DNA of 64,000 nucleotides from positions 1 to 64,000 of the forward strand of contig DCXY01000024.1 in NCBI GenBank assembly GCA_002329155.1, given 5' to 3'. Positions 8,606 through 17,294 of the stretch are shown here, one piece after another. Both the position numbers and the translations under genes were made by a program. The first letter of the stretch is position 1. Each line of letters starts with the position of its first letter. This DNA is from Stenotrophomonas sp. UBA2124. Its GTDB lineage: Bacteria > Pseudomonadota > Gammaproteobacteria > Xanthomonadales > Xanthomonadaceae. Below the pieces are notes generated by a model, which worked only from the letters and a program-made list of their open reading frames with translations, ran no database searches and had not been told where the DNA came from.

Positions 8606-8630
8606 CCCCTCTCCCGAAATGGGAGAGGGG
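8606..8630 (+). terminator. Hairpin downstream of amtB (CCCTCTCCC type)
   Basis: CCCCTCTCCC (8606-8615) and GGGAGAGGGG (8621-8630) form a perfect 10-bp stem with a GAAAT loop, 18 bases after the amtB stop. It belongs to the CCCTCTCCC hairpin family also seen in the 13.4-14.2 kb array. It lacks a T-tract, so termination or mRNA-end protection is only inferred. Confidence 0.55.
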
Positions 8631-8669
8631 CTTGAAGCGGGCATTGCCTCGGCCTGCAACGCACTGAAG

Positions 8670-8695
8670 CCCCTCTCCCGCGTGCGGGAGAGGGG
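8670..8695. repeat. Second CCCTCTCCCG hairpin repeat
   Basis: CCCCTCTCCCG (8670-8680) pairs with CGGGAGAGGGG (8685-8695) around a CGTG loop, followed by CTGGGGTGAGGG. It is nearly identical to the hairpin module repeated six times at 13.35-14.2 kb and lies 40 bases after the hairpin at 8606-8630. Confidence 0.75.
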
Positions 8696-8784
8696 CTGGG
8701 GTGAGGGCAGCCCTTCGCAGCCTTCTCGGCAACTCCAACATCCAACCCTTGCATTCCCCGCCCTCAGCCCGTGCAATGCCAGCC

Positions 8785-9522
8785 ATGATGATCAAACGCC
8801 TTTCGATCCTGGCGCTGGCCGCCGCGCTTTCCGCCTGTACCTCCACGCCGGTGCGCAACCCGCTGGCGCAGTGGGTGCCTTCGCCCAACCACAACGCGCG
8901 CAGCCCGGTGATCATCGTGCTGCACCACACCGAGCAGGACTCGGTGCAGCAGAGCCTGCACACGCTGCGTACCGCCAACAGCGGCGGCAGGGTCAGTTCG
9001 CACTATCTGGTGGGGCGCGATGGCGACCTCTACCAGCTGGTGGCCGACAGCGAGCGCGCCTGGCATGCCGGCGGTGGCAGCTGGGGTGCCATCACCGACC
9101 TCAACTCGGCCTCCATCGGCATCGAGATCGACAACAACGGCGACAGCCCGTTCACCCAACCGCAGATCGCCACGCTGATCAAACTGCTGGATGACCTGTG
9201 CACGCGCCTGTACATCCCGCGTAGCCAGATCATCGGCCATGCTGACCTGGCACCCACCCGCAAGGCCGACCCCAGCCGCTACTTCCCGTGGCAGCAGCTG
9301 GCCGAGGCCGGTTTCGGCATCTGGCCGCGCGCCAGCGACGGCCCGGCACCGGATGGCTTCGACCGCTGGATGGCGCTGGGCGCCCTGGGCTACCCGCTGG
9401 CCGACCGCGCCGCCGCCGCACGCGCCTTCCATCGCCGCTTCCGGGGCAGCGATACGCTGCCGGGCGAACTGGACGAAGAGGATGCCCGCATCCTGCATTC
9501 GTTGCTGCTTCAGGTGAAGTGA
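8785..9522 (+). CDS. N-acetylmuramoyl-L-alanine amidase lipoprotein (AmpD/AmiD-like)
   Basis: About 245 residues. The N-terminus MMIKRLSILALAAALSAC is a lipoprotein signal with an LSAC lipobox, so the enzyme is probably envelope-anchored like AmiD rather than cytoplasmic like AmpD. The Amidase_2 fold is shown by VIIVLHHTEQDS (first zinc histidine), SSHYLVGRDGDLYQLV, ASIGIEIDNNG, and QIIGHADLAPTRKADPS (second zinc histidine and C-terminal zinc aspartate). It should cleave the amide between MurNAc and L-Ala in peptidoglycan or its recycled fragments. It sits between amtB and ntrB. An in-frame ATG at 8776 is an alternative start. Confidence 0.88.
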   Translation: MMIKRLSILALAAALSACTSTPVRNPLAQWVPSPNHNARSPVIIVLHHTEQDSVQQSLHTLRTANSGGRVSSHYLVGRDGDLYQLVADSERAWHAGGGSWGAITDLNSASIGIEIDNNGDSPFTQPQIATLIKLLDDLCTRLYIPRSQIIGHADLAPTRKADPSRYFPWQQLAEAGFGIWPRASDGPAPDGFDRWMALGALGYPLADRAAAARAFHRRFRGSDTLPGELDEEDARILHSLLLQVK

Positions 9523-9533
9523 TACGCAGGGTT

Positions 9534-9550
9534 TGCACTATATTGGTGCA
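9534..9550. promoter_or_regulatory. NtrC operator abutting the ntrB start codon
   Basis: Bases 9534-9550 read TGCACTATATTGGTGCA, a near-perfect NtrC dyad ending one base before the ntrB ATG at 9551. A -10-like TATATT lies inside it at 9539-9544, which would place a transcription start at or next to the ATG. Binding here should block ntrBC transcription, giving autorepression as known for glnL in enteric bacteria. The leaderless-transcript idea is inference. Confidence 0.85.
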
Positions 9551-10618
9551 ATGAGCGACCCCCTGCTGCCCGAGCCCTCGCCCGAACTGATGGCCACGCC
9601 GATGGCGTGGAGCGGTGCCGATGGGCGCATTCTCGGTGCCAACCCGGCCTTCTGCCGCTGGCTGGGGGTGAGCGTGCGGCGCCTGCTGGGCCAGCCGCTG
9701 GCCTCGCTGGAAGCACAGGGCGAGCTGCTGGCCGGCCGCCTGGCCATGCCAGCCAGCGCCGATACCCACACCGTGCGCCTGCCTCGGCTGGCGCTGGCCC
9801 TGCCGGGTGAGGCACCGCGCTTTGCCGATGGCTGGCTCAGCAGCTACCACGGCGATGGCTGGTTGCTGGAAGCGCACCCGGTGGACGAGTTCCAGACCGC
9901 CGACCCCGCGCAGGTGCTGCCGGGCGCTTTCAGCGCCGCCCTCAAAGGGCTGGCCCACGAACTGCGTAACCCGCTGGCCGGCCTGAAGGGTGCCGCGCAG
10001 CTGCTGGCCCGCCGCACTGCAGGCCGTGATGCGGGCGAAACCGAGCTGATCGAACTGATCGGCACCGAGATCGAACGCCTCAATACCCTGCTCGAACAGT
10101 TGCTGTCGCCCGCGCCGCAGCGCCCGCATGCGCCGTTGAACATCCACGCCGCGCTGGAGCGCGTGCTGCGGCTGGCCGAGAGCGAGGCGGGTTGGTCGGT
10201 GCGGCTGCTGCGCGACTACGACCCCAGCATTCCCGAGTTTCCCGGCGACAGCGACCGCCTCACTCAGGCGCTGCTCAACCTGGTCCGCAATGCACTGCAG
10301 GCCGGCGCCACCCGCGTCACGCTGCGCACGCGCGTCGAACACAGCCTGCGCATCGCCGAACAACTCACGCCGCTGGCGCTGCGGCTGGAAGTGGCCGACG
10401 ACGGGCGCGGCGTGCCGGAAGAACTCACCGAACACCTGTTCCTGCCCCTGGTCAGTGGCCGTGCCGAAGGTACGGGCCTGGGCCTGGCGCTGGCGCAGCA
10501 GGTTGCGCGCGAACACCGCGGCACGCTGAGCTACCGCTCGCGTCCCGGCCATACCGTTTTCACCGTCCTGTTGCCGCTGCCACTGGGCGAGGAAACCAGC
10601 GAGGCAGGCCATGACTGA
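9551..10618 (+). CDS. ntrB: Nitrogen regulation sensor kinase NtrB
   Basis: A 355-residue soluble histidine kinase. The N-terminal ~110 residues form a PAS-like sensor (MAWSGADGRILGANPAFCRWLG). The H-box is GLAHELRNPLAGLKGAAQ, the N-box LLNLVRNALQAG, the G1 box VADDGRGVPEEL and the G2 box EGTGLGLALAQQV. There are no membrane segments. It phosphorylates or dephosphorylates NtrC under control of P-II. I use the ATG at 9551: the in-frame TTG at 9533 lies inside the NtrC operator. No Shine-Dalgarno precedes the ATG because the operator occupies that space. The end overlaps ntrC by 8 bases. Confidence 0.95.
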   Translation: MSDPLLPEPSPELMATPMAWSGADGRILGANPAFCRWLGVSVRRLLGQPLASLEAQGELLAGRLAMPASADTHTVRLPRLALALPGEAPRFADGWLSSYHGDGWLLEAHPVDEFQTADPAQVLPGAFSAALKGLAHELRNPLAGLKGAAQLLARRTAGRDAGETELIELIGTEIERLNTLLEQLLSPAPQRPHAPLNIHAALERVLRLAESEAGWSVRLLRDYDPSIPEFPGDSDRLTQALLNLVRNALQAGATRVTLRTRVEHSLRIAEQLTPLALRLEVADDGRGVPEELTEHLFLPLVSGRAEGTGLGLALAQQVAREHRGTLSYRSRPGHTVFTVLLPLPLGEETSEAGHD

Positions 10619-12065
10619 GCCCTTGAACACACCGGCAAGCGTATGGGTGGTGGACGACGACCGCTCGGTGCGCTTCGTGCTGACCACCGCCCTGCGCGAG
10701 GCCGGTTACACGGTGGAAGGGTTCGACAGCGCCGCCGTCGCGCTGGACGCACTGGCCCAGCGCCCGCCGCCGGACCTGCTGTTCACCGACGTGCGCATGC
10801 CCGGCGACGATGGCCTGGTGCTGCTGGACAAGCTCAAGGCCGCGCACCCGCAGTTGCCGGTCATCGTGATGTCGGCCTATACCGATGTCGCCAGCACCGC
10901 AGGGGCGTTCCGTGGCGGCGCGCATGAGTTCCTGTCCAAGCCGTTCGATCTCGATGACGCGGTGGAACTGGCGCGGCGCGCGCTGCCCGAGCGCGAGCCC
11001 GAACCGGAACCGCCGCCAAGCACGCAGCCGCCGGCCAGCGGCAGCGATGCCGGCCCACCGCAGCTGATTGGCGACACCCCGGCCATGCGCGCGCTGTTCC
11101 GTGCAATCGGCCGCCTCGCGCAGGCGCCGCTGTCAGTGCTGATCCATGGCGAGACCGGCACCGGCAAGGAACTGGTCGCCAATGCGCTGCACCGCGAATC
11201 ACCGCGCGCCGGCGGCCCGTTCGTGGCCTTGAACACCGCTGCCATTCCGGCCGAGCTGCTGGAAAGCGAGTTGTTCGGCCACGATGCCGGGGCCTTCACC
11301 GGTGCCAGCAAGCGCCATATCGGCCGCTTCGAGCAGGCCAACGGCGGCACGCTGTTTCTGGACGAAATCGGCGACATGCCGCTGCCGCTGCAGACGCGCC
11401 TGCTGCGCGTGCTGGCCGAAGGCGAGTTCTTCCGCGTGGGTGGCCGCGAGCTGATCCGCGTGGACGTGCGCGTGGTGGCGGCCACCCATCAGGATCTGGA
11501 AACACTGGTGGAACAGGGCCGCTTCCGTGCCGACCTGCTGCACCGGCTGGACATGGTGCGGCTGCGCCTGCCGCCACTGCGTGAGCGCCTGGACGACCTG
11601 CCGCAGCTTGCCGCCACCTTCCTGGCCACCGCCGCGCGGCGTCTGGACATGCCAGCCAAACGCCTGTCCAACGCTGCCGTGCAGGTGCTGCGTGCGCATG
11701 ACTGGCCCGGCAATGTGCGCGAGCTGGAAAACGTCTGCTGGCGGCTTGCCGCGCTGGCGGTGGCCGACAGCATTTCTGCCGACGACGTGCGCGCCGCACT
11801 CGCGCGGGGTGGCCGCGCACCGCGCGCACGTGCCGCCGCAGCGCCGCAGCAGTGGGATGTTGCACTGGATGCATGGGCACGCCAGCGCCTGGCCGAAGGT
11901 GCAACCGGGCTGCATGCCGAAGCGCGCGAACGATTGGACAACGTATTGCTGGAGGCCGCGTTGGCCTTCACCGATGGTCACCGCGCCGAAGCCGCCGCCC
12001 GGCTCGGTTTGGGTCGTAACACTGTTACCCGCAAACTGGGGCCGGGCCGCCGCCGCGGTGGTTGA
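10611..12065 (+). CDS. ntrC: Nitrogen regulation response regulator NtrC
   Basis: A 484-residue sigma-54 activator with three domains. The receiver at residues ~10-125 has its phospho-acceptor Asp60 in LLFTDVRMPGDDG. The AAA+ domain at ~150-390 has Walker A GETGTGKE and the sigma-54 contact loop GAFTGA. The C-terminal Fis-type helix-turn-helix is AAARLGLGRNTVTRKL. It should bind the dyads at 4831-4876 and 9534-9550. Translation is coupled to ntrB by an 8-base overlap. Confidence 0.96.
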   Translation: MTEPLNTPASVWVVDDDRSVRFVLTTALREAGYTVEGFDSAAVALDALAQRPPPDLLFTDVRMPGDDGLVLLDKLKAAHPQLPVIVMSAYTDVASTAGAFRGGAHEFLSKPFDLDDAVELARRALPEREPEPEPPPSTQPPASGSDAGPPQLIGDTPAMRALFRAIGRLAQAPLSVLIHGETGTGKELVANALHRESPRAGGPFVALNTAAIPAELLESELFGHDAGAFTGASKRHIGRFEQANGGTLFLDEIGDMPLPLQTRLLRVLAEGEFFRVGGRELIRVDVRVVAATHQDLETLVEQGRFRADLLHRLDMVRLRLPPLRERLDDLPQLAATFLATAARRLDMPAKRLSNAAVQVLRAHDWPGNVRELENVCWRLAALAVADSISADDVRAALARGGRAPRARAAAAPQQWDVALDAWARQRLAEGATGLHAEARERLDNVLLEAALAFTDGHRAEAAARLGLGRNTVTRKLGPGRRRGG

Positions 12066-12104
12066 GCAAGGCAACGGCTGTTTGCTTACTGCAAGGAGAT
12101 TCCA

Positions 12105-12674
12105 ATGCGCATCCATCTTCCATTGACCGCCATCGCCACCGCGCTGCTGGTAGCCGCCTGCGGCTCCAGCCCGCCGCCGAAACCGGTGGCACCGGTTGCA
12201 CCGCCTGCGGTGAGCACCGCGCGCATGGCCGAGGCCAACCTCGCGCCGGCATCGGCCAGCCTGGTCAGTGGTCGCCTGGCAGTGGTGCCGGAAGCCGGTG
12301 GCGTGCATATCAGCGGCGTCATCGGTGGCCTGCCGCGCGGCCGGCAGGCTGCCTTCCATGTGCATGAGAAGGGCGATTGCAGCGCGATGGACGCCAGCAG
12401 CGCCGGTGGCCACTTCAACCCGAGTGCGCAGCCGCACGGCCGTGCCGGCGCCGGTGCCCACCATGCCGGTGACATGGACAACCTGCAGGCCAATGGCGAA
12501 GGCGTGGTGAACGTGGACGTTCACCTGCGTGGGGTTACCCTCGGTGGTGGCGGTGCCAACGACATTGCCGGCCGCGCCCTGGTGGTGCACGCCGGTGCCG
12601 ACGACTACCGCAGCCAGCCCGCCGGCAATGCCGGTGCGCGCGTGGCCTGCGCCGTGATCCGTGTGGTGCGTTGA
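12105..12674 (+). CDS. sodC: Cu/Zn superoxide dismutase-like lipoprotein, copy 1
   Basis: A 189-residue protein with a lipoprotein signal ending VAACGS and a Pro-rich linker. The SodC core is intact: FHVHEKGDC (two Cu-ligand histidines and the disulfide Cys), SSAGGHFNP (bridging His), HHAGDMDN (Zn ligands) and VVHAGADDY...GNAGARVACAV (last Cu histidine, active-site Arg and second Cys). It should dismutate superoxide in the periplasm or at the outer membrane. CAAGGAG precedes the ATG. A second sodC-like gene follows 43 bases later. The electrostatic loop is short, as in many bacterial SodC proteins. Confidence 0.9.
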   Translation: MRIHLPLTAIATALLVAACGSSPPPKPVAPVAPPAVSTARMAEANLAPASASLVSGRLAVVPEAGGVHISGVIGGLPRGRQAAFHVHEKGDCSAMDASSAGGHFNPSAQPHGRAGAGAHHAGDMDNLQANGEGVVNVDVHLRGVTLGGGGANDIAGRALVVHAGADDYRSQPAGNAGARVACAVIRVVR

Positions 12675-12717
12675 GCGCACCCATCGCCCTGTTCCACCCG
12701 ACCCAAGGAGAACACGC

Positions 12718-13341
12718 ATGCGACTGATCCACACCACCCTGTTCCTGGCCGGCGCGCTGGCGTTGACCGCCTGCAAGCAGGGCGCCGAGCCCGACGCCGC
12801 CCCCGCCGAACCGGCAGCGGCCGCCGATACCACCCCGGCTGCAGCGCCTGCCGCCGACCCGGCAGCGCCGCCGGCCATGAACACGCCGGTAGCCACCGCC
12901 GAGCTGCAGCCCACCAAGGACAGCACGGTCAAGGGCACCATCAACTTCGCCCTGGTCGATGGCCTGCTGCGCGCCAGCGGTGAGCTGAGCGGCCTGAAGC
13001 CGAACAGCGAACACGGCTTCCACATCCACGAAAAGGGCGACTGCAGTGCGCCGGACGGCACCAGTGCCGGTGGCCATTTCAACCCGGGCAAGAGCGAGCA
13101 CGGCAGCGTGACCGCCGCCGCCCACCATGGTGGTGACATGCCCAACATCGTGGCCGACGCGCAGGGCAACGCCCATATCGACGGCCCGGTGGCCAGCAAC
13201 GTCAACGCCGGCAAGGGTGATGATTTCGACATCATCGGCCGCGGCCTGATCGTCCACGCCGACCCGGACGACTACAAGACCCAGCCCACCGGCAACGCAG
13301 GCGCCCGCCTGGCCTGCGCGGTGATCAAGGCCGCCCCGTAA
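12718..13341 (+). CDS. sodC: Cu/Zn superoxide dismutase-like lipoprotein, copy 2
   Basis: A 207-residue paralogue of the preceding gene. The signal MRLIHTTLFLAGALALTAC ends in a lipobox, followed by about 45 residues rich in Ala and Pro that probably act as a spacer from the membrane. The metal-site motifs are all present: GFHIHEKGDC, SAGGHFNP, HHGGDMPN and IVHADPDDY with GNAGARLACAV. AAGGAG lies just before the ATG at 12718; the frame runs upstream to 12661, but that part overlaps copy 1. The two copies are clearly homologous but diverged, so this is an old tandem duplication. The six-unit palindrome array starts 13 bases downstream. Confidence 0.9.
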   Translation: MRLIHTTLFLAGALALTACKQGAEPDAAPAEPAAAADTTPAAAPAADPAAPPAMNTPVATAELQPTKDSTVKGTINFALVDGLLRASGELSGLKPNSEHGFHIHEKGDCSAPDGTSAGGHFNPGKSEHGSVTAAAHHGGDMPNIVADAQGNAHIDGPVASNVNAGKGDDFDIIGRGLIVHADPDDYKTQPTGNAGARLACAVIKAAP

Positions 13342-13353
13342 GCACCGCGCTAT

Positions 13354-14197
13354 CCCCTCTCCCGCAAGCGTGAGAGGGGCAGGGGTGAGGGCACGCAACG
13401 CACGCAGTGCGTTGGCGCAGTTTTTCCCAAGAGTGCAGGCATCCAAGCGAACAACCCCGGGTGCGCTTCGCTTACCCGGGCTACACAGCTTTAACTCCCC
13501 TCTCCCGCAAGCGTGAGAGGGGCGGGGGTGAGGGCAGGCAACGCACGCAGTACGTTGGCACAGCTTCCTCAAGAGTGCGGGCAAACACGCGAACAACCCC
13601 GGGTGCGCTGCGCTTACCCGGGCTACACGGTCTTGATTCCCCTCTCCCGCAAGCGGGAGAGGGGTAGGGGTGAGGGCAGACAACGCACGCCGAGCGTTGG
13701 CGCAGTTTTCCCAAGAGTGCAGGCAAACACGCGAACAACCCCGGGTGCACTCCGCTTACCCGGGCTACACGGGCCTAAATCCCCTCTCCCGCAAGCGGGA
13801 GAGGGGTAGGGGTGAGGGCAGGCAACGCACGCAGTGCGTTGGCGCAGTTCTTCCCAAGAGTGCGGGCATCCAAGCGAACAGCCCCGGGTGCGCTTCGCTT
13901 ACCCGGGCTACACGGTCTTGATTCCCCTCTCCCGCAAGCGGGAGAGGGGTAGGGGTGAGGGCAGGCAACGCACACAGTGCGTTGGCGCAGTTCTTCCCAA
14001 GAGTGCAGACAAACACGCGAACAGCCCCGGGTGCGCTTCGCTTACCCGAGCTACACGGTCTTGATTCCCCTCTCCCGCAAGCGGGAGAGGGGTAGGGGTG
14101 AGGGCAGGCAACGCATACAGTGCGTTGGCGCAGTTCTTCCCAAGAGTGCGGGCATCCAAGCGAACAGCCCCGGGTGCGCTTTGCTTACCCGGGCTAC
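13354..14197. repeat. Six-copy tandem array of ~143-bp composite palindromic units
   Basis: Units begin at 13354, 13497, 13639, 13781, 13924 and 14067, a period of 142-143 bp. Each unit holds three dyads in order. The first is a CCCCTCTCCCGC-AAGC-GGGAGAGGGG hairpin. The second is CAACGCAC-GCA-GTGCGTTG (first copy 13396-13414). The third is an inverted GTAG-type REP, starting CCCCGGGTGCGC and ending CCCGGGCTAC. Copies differ by point changes only. Open frames through the array are repeat artefacts. No gene lies between 13342 and 14280. Confidence 0.92.
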
Positions 14198-14280
14198 GTG
14201 GCGACTGAATCACATGCGGCGATCAGGGTAACGGGGAACACACACCTCCCCGCTCCCACCCCCCAGCTCCCCGCAACCAA

Positions 14281-15168
14281 TCAATGCGCCAGCAGCGCCT
14301 TCGCGTCCTGCCCGGCATGCACATGCACGTACAGCACATCCACGCCATGCGCTTCCAGCACGGCGGCCATCTGCCGTTGGCGCATCAGGTACTGCTCATA
14401 GATGCGCTGCAGGCGGTCGCAGGCATTGGGCTCATGGCCGTAATAGGCGCACCAGCCGGCCGGGTCGAACAACGCCATGCGCGCCTCACCGCCCACACAG
14501 CGCAGCAGCGGCTCCGGTGGCGCATCCAGCCACTGCTCCTCGGTGGGCGCGAACATGGCCGTCTCCAGCACCGGCCACAGCGCGGCCAGGCCCTGGTTGT
14601 CGTACTGCATGGCCATCATCGCGGCCAGGTCGTTGACGGTGAAATAGCGTGCATGCTCGATCTGCGCGCCAAACGCGGACTGCGCCAGCATCGCGGTGTC
14701 CGGCTGGGCCATGCCGTTGGCCAGCAGCACGTCCTCCAGCCCGTCGCGCGCTTCCTGCAGCAGGCCCATGTCGTTGCCGGTCAGCACGAAGGGCACCACC
14801 CGCAGGCCACCGCCGGCGAGCGCCGGGTCGGCCTGCAGGGGCAGCGGTACCTCCCCCTTGGCATCGCTGCCGAAAGCCAGCACGCGCGGGCCCTGGTTGC
14901 GGCCCGGTGCGCGCGCCTGCAGCTCTTTAAGGCGGCGATGGATGGGCCAGCCCGGGCGCAGCACTTCGGCAGGGTCGAAATGCGCCGCCGCCAGCACCAG
15001 GTCCAGCCCGCTGGCCTGCGGCACCAGCTTGGCCAGGTCGCGGCCCACCAGCGCGGCCAGTTCGCCGGCCTGGTCGGAGGGCAGCACGGCCTGCTGCGGC
15101 TGCTGGCCCCCGGCCAGCTCCAGTGCGATAACGCCGAGGGCATTCATGTCAGGGTTGGAATTACTCAT
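14281..15168 (-). CDS. Conserved hypothetical protein
   Basis: A 295-residue soluble protein that I do not recognise. It has no signal peptide or membrane segment. Visible features are LVLAAAHFDPAEVLRPGWPIHRRLKEL, a GxGGLRVVPFVLTG strand, and a C-terminal segment GVDVLYVHVHAGQDAKALL. Codon usage matches the neighbouring core genes, so it is probably real. Its start is uncertain: ATG at 15168 is chosen, but in-frame ATG or GTG codons exist at 15186-15189. It is divergent from the thiolase gene, with about 100 bases between them. Confidence 0.6.
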   Translation of the reverse strand: MSNSNPDMNALGVIALELAGGQQPQQAVLPSDQAGELAALVGRDLAKLVPQASGLDLVLAAAHFDPAEVLRPGWPIHRRLKELQARAPGRNQGPRVLAFGSDAKGEVPLPLQADPALAGGGLRVVPFVLTGNDMGLLQEARDGLEDVLLANGMAQPDTAMLAQSAFGAQIEHARYFTVNDLAAMMAMQYDNQGLAALWPVLETAMFAPTEEQWLDAPPEPLLRCVGGEARMALFDPAGWCAYYGHEPNACDRLQRIYEQYLMRQRQMAAVLEAHGVDVLYVHVHAGQDAKALLAH

Positions 15169-15271
15169 GGTTCGCGGTTGGCCCATCACGGCCTGAAAGC
15201 TACACTCAACCCATTATGCCTGCTATCACTTGCAGGCTCCCCCGCACATACAGTTCATGTCAGGTATCCGC

Positions 15272-16552
15272 ATGCCCAGCGCTCGTCCCGTTGCCATCCT
15301 TGGTGGTGTCCGCATTCCGTTCTGCCGCCAGAACACCGCTTATTCGGACGTGGGCAACCTCGGCATGTCGGTACGCACGCTGGGTGCGCTGGTGGAGCGC
15401 TTCGGCCTGCACGGCCAGCAGCTGGGCGAAGTGGCGATGGGCGCGGTGATCAAACACCCCAGCGACTGGAACCTGGGCCGCGAGGCCGCGCTGTCCTCCG
15501 GCCTGTCGCCGCTCACCCCCGGCATCACCCTGCAGCGTGCGTGCGGCACCTCGCTGGACAGCATCATCACCGTGGCCAACAAGATCGCCCTGGGGCAGAT
15601 CGACTCGGGCATCGGCGGCGGCTCGGACACCACCTCCGACGTGCCGATCGTCTACGGCAAGAAGCTGCGCGCGCGCCTGCTGGCGGCCAACCGTGCCAAG
15701 AGCACCGGCGACAAGATCCGCGCGCTGACCAAGGGCTTCAAGTTCTCCGAGCTCAAGCCCGAGTTCCCCGGCGTGGCCGAGCCGCGCACCGGCAAGAGCA
15801 TGGGCGACCACTGCGAGGACATGGCCAAGGAATGGAACATCTCGCGCGATTCGCAGGATGAATGGGCGGTTTCCTCGCACCGCAAGCTGGCCGCCGCTTA
15901 CGAGCGCGGCTTCTTCAACGACCTGATCGCACCGTTCCGCGGCGTGGAGCGCGACAACATCCTGCGCCCGGACACCTCGCTGGAGAAGCTGGCCACGCTC
16001 AAGCCGGCCTTCGACAAGACCTCCGGCCGTGGCACGCTGACCGCCGCCAACTCCACGCCGCTCACCGATGGCGCCGCCGCGGTGCTGCTGGCCAGCGACG
16101 AATGGGCGCAGGCACACGGCCACGCGCCGCTGGCCTACCTGCGTGATTCGCAGGTGGCGGCGGTGGATTTCGTGCATGGCGAAGGCCTGCTGATGGCGCC
16201 CACCGTGGCCGTGCCGGAAATGCTCAAGCGCAACGGCCTGACCCTGCAGGATTTCGACATCTACGAAATCCACGAAGCCTTCGCCGCGCAGGTGCTGTGC
16301 ACGCTGCGTGCGTGGGAGAGCGAGGACTACTGCCGCAACCGCCTGGGCCTGGATGCGCCGCTGGGCCGCATCGACCCGGAAAAGATCAACCCGCTGGGTT
16401 CCTCACTGGCCACCGGCCATCCCTTCGCCGCCACCGGTGCACGCATCATCGGCACCGTGGCCAAGGAACTGGCCGAACGCGGCGGTGGCCGTGCGCTGGT
16501 GTCCATCTGCACCGCCGGTGGCATGGGCGTGGTGGCCATCGTCGAGCGCTGA
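15272..16552 (+). CDS. Acetyl-CoA C-acyltransferase (thiolase, FadI-like)
   Basis: A 426-residue thiolase with the complete catalytic set: nucleophilic Cys91 in LQRACGTSLDS, the substrate-positioning EIHEAFAAQ, the GHPFAATGAR histidine and the C-terminal cysteine in SICTAGGMGVV. It should cleave 3-ketoacyl-CoA to acetyl-CoA or run the reverse condensation. Length and sequence fit the FadI/acetyl-CoA acetyltransferase group better than FadA. An AGGT at 15262-15265 favours the ATG at 15272, but an in-frame ATG at 15257 is possible. No fadJ partner is adjacent. Confidence 0.9.
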   Translation: MPSARPVAILGGVRIPFCRQNTAYSDVGNLGMSVRTLGALVERFGLHGQQLGEVAMGAVIKHPSDWNLGREAALSSGLSPLTPGITLQRACGTSLDSIITVANKIALGQIDSGIGGGSDTTSDVPIVYGKKLRARLLAANRAKSTGDKIRALTKGFKFSELKPEFPGVAEPRTGKSMGDHCEDMAKEWNISRDSQDEWAVSSHRKLAAAYERGFFNDLIAPFRGVERDNILRPDTSLEKLATLKPAFDKTSGRGTLTAANSTPLTDGAAAVLLASDEWAQAHGHAPLAYLRDSQVAAVDFVHGEGLLMAPTVAVPEMLKRNGLTLQDFDIYEIHEAFAAQVLCTLRAWESEDYCRNRLGLDAPLGRIDPEKINPLGSSLATGHPFAATGARIIGTVAKELAERGGGRALVSICTAGGMGVVAIVER

Positions 16553-16658
16553 GCGCAGGCGACGACGGAATGAAACGATGGCCGCTCCGGTGACGGGGCG
16601 GCCATTCTGTTTTGGTGTTCGGGTGGACGTGGCTGGTGGCGTGTTGGCTGTGCTCGTT

Positions 16659-17280
16659 CCCCGGGTGCGCTGCGCTTACCCGGGCTACAGCAGCTTGAGG
16701 AATGCAGATGGCCGTGCGTCCGCCGCACCCGCAGCCCGGGTAAGCGCAGCGCACCCGGGGTCTCCGCCAGCCCTCGCAGGCACGCGGCGGCCTGGGATGG
16801 AAATGGCGCGGTGGCCCCGGCTTGTCCGTACCGCTCACTCCCCGGGTGCGCTTGCGCTTACCCGGGCTACAACAGCTTGAGGAATGCAGGTGGCCGCGCA
16901 TCCACCGCGCCCGTAGCCCGGGTAAGCGCAGCGCACCCGGGGTTTCCGTCAGCCCGCGCAGGCACGCGGTAGCGTGGGATGGAAATGGCACGGTGCCCCG
17001 GGCCTGTCCGCGCTGCTCACTTCCCGGGTGCGCTTGCGCTTACCCGGGCTACAACAGCTTGAGGAATGCAGATGGCCGCGGCCCCGCCGTCCCCGTAGCC
17101 CGGGTAAGCGCAGCGCACCCGGGGGTTTCCGGCAGCCCGCGTAGCCAGTCGGTGGCCTGAGGTGGAAACTTCGCGCCAGCCCGGGGCTGTCTGCACCGCC
17201 CACTCCCCGGGTGCGCTTGCGCTTACCCGGGCTACAGCAGCCGGGGAATGAAGATGGCTGCACTTACCCGGGTTACGCGG
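16659..17280. repeat. Tandem composite REP array (~182-bp units)
   Basis: CCCCGGGTGCGC-type palindromes start at 16659, 16840, 17022 and 17205, a period of 181-183 bp. Each unit continues GGGCTACA(A/G)CAGCTTGAGG, then a GTAG-headed palindrome in the opposite orientation, then a fairly conserved ~90-base spacer. The last copy is truncated. This differs in spacer and period from the 13.4-14.2 kb array but uses the same GTAG palindrome. The 742 bases between the thiolase and the next gene contain nothing else I can support. Confidence 0.85.
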
Positions 17281-17294
17281 CGGCGGAGGGCAAC

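Noticed and set aside
13354..14197. Regular repeats that could be mistaken for a CRISPR array
   Set aside because: The 143-bp units are near identical along their full length with no unique spacers and no cas genes nearby; they are composite REP units.
13407..14401. Several short open frames inside the palindrome array
   Set aside because: Their translations repeat the same peptides (for instance LSRKRERGRGEG) because the DNA repeats; there are no ribosome sites and no family match.
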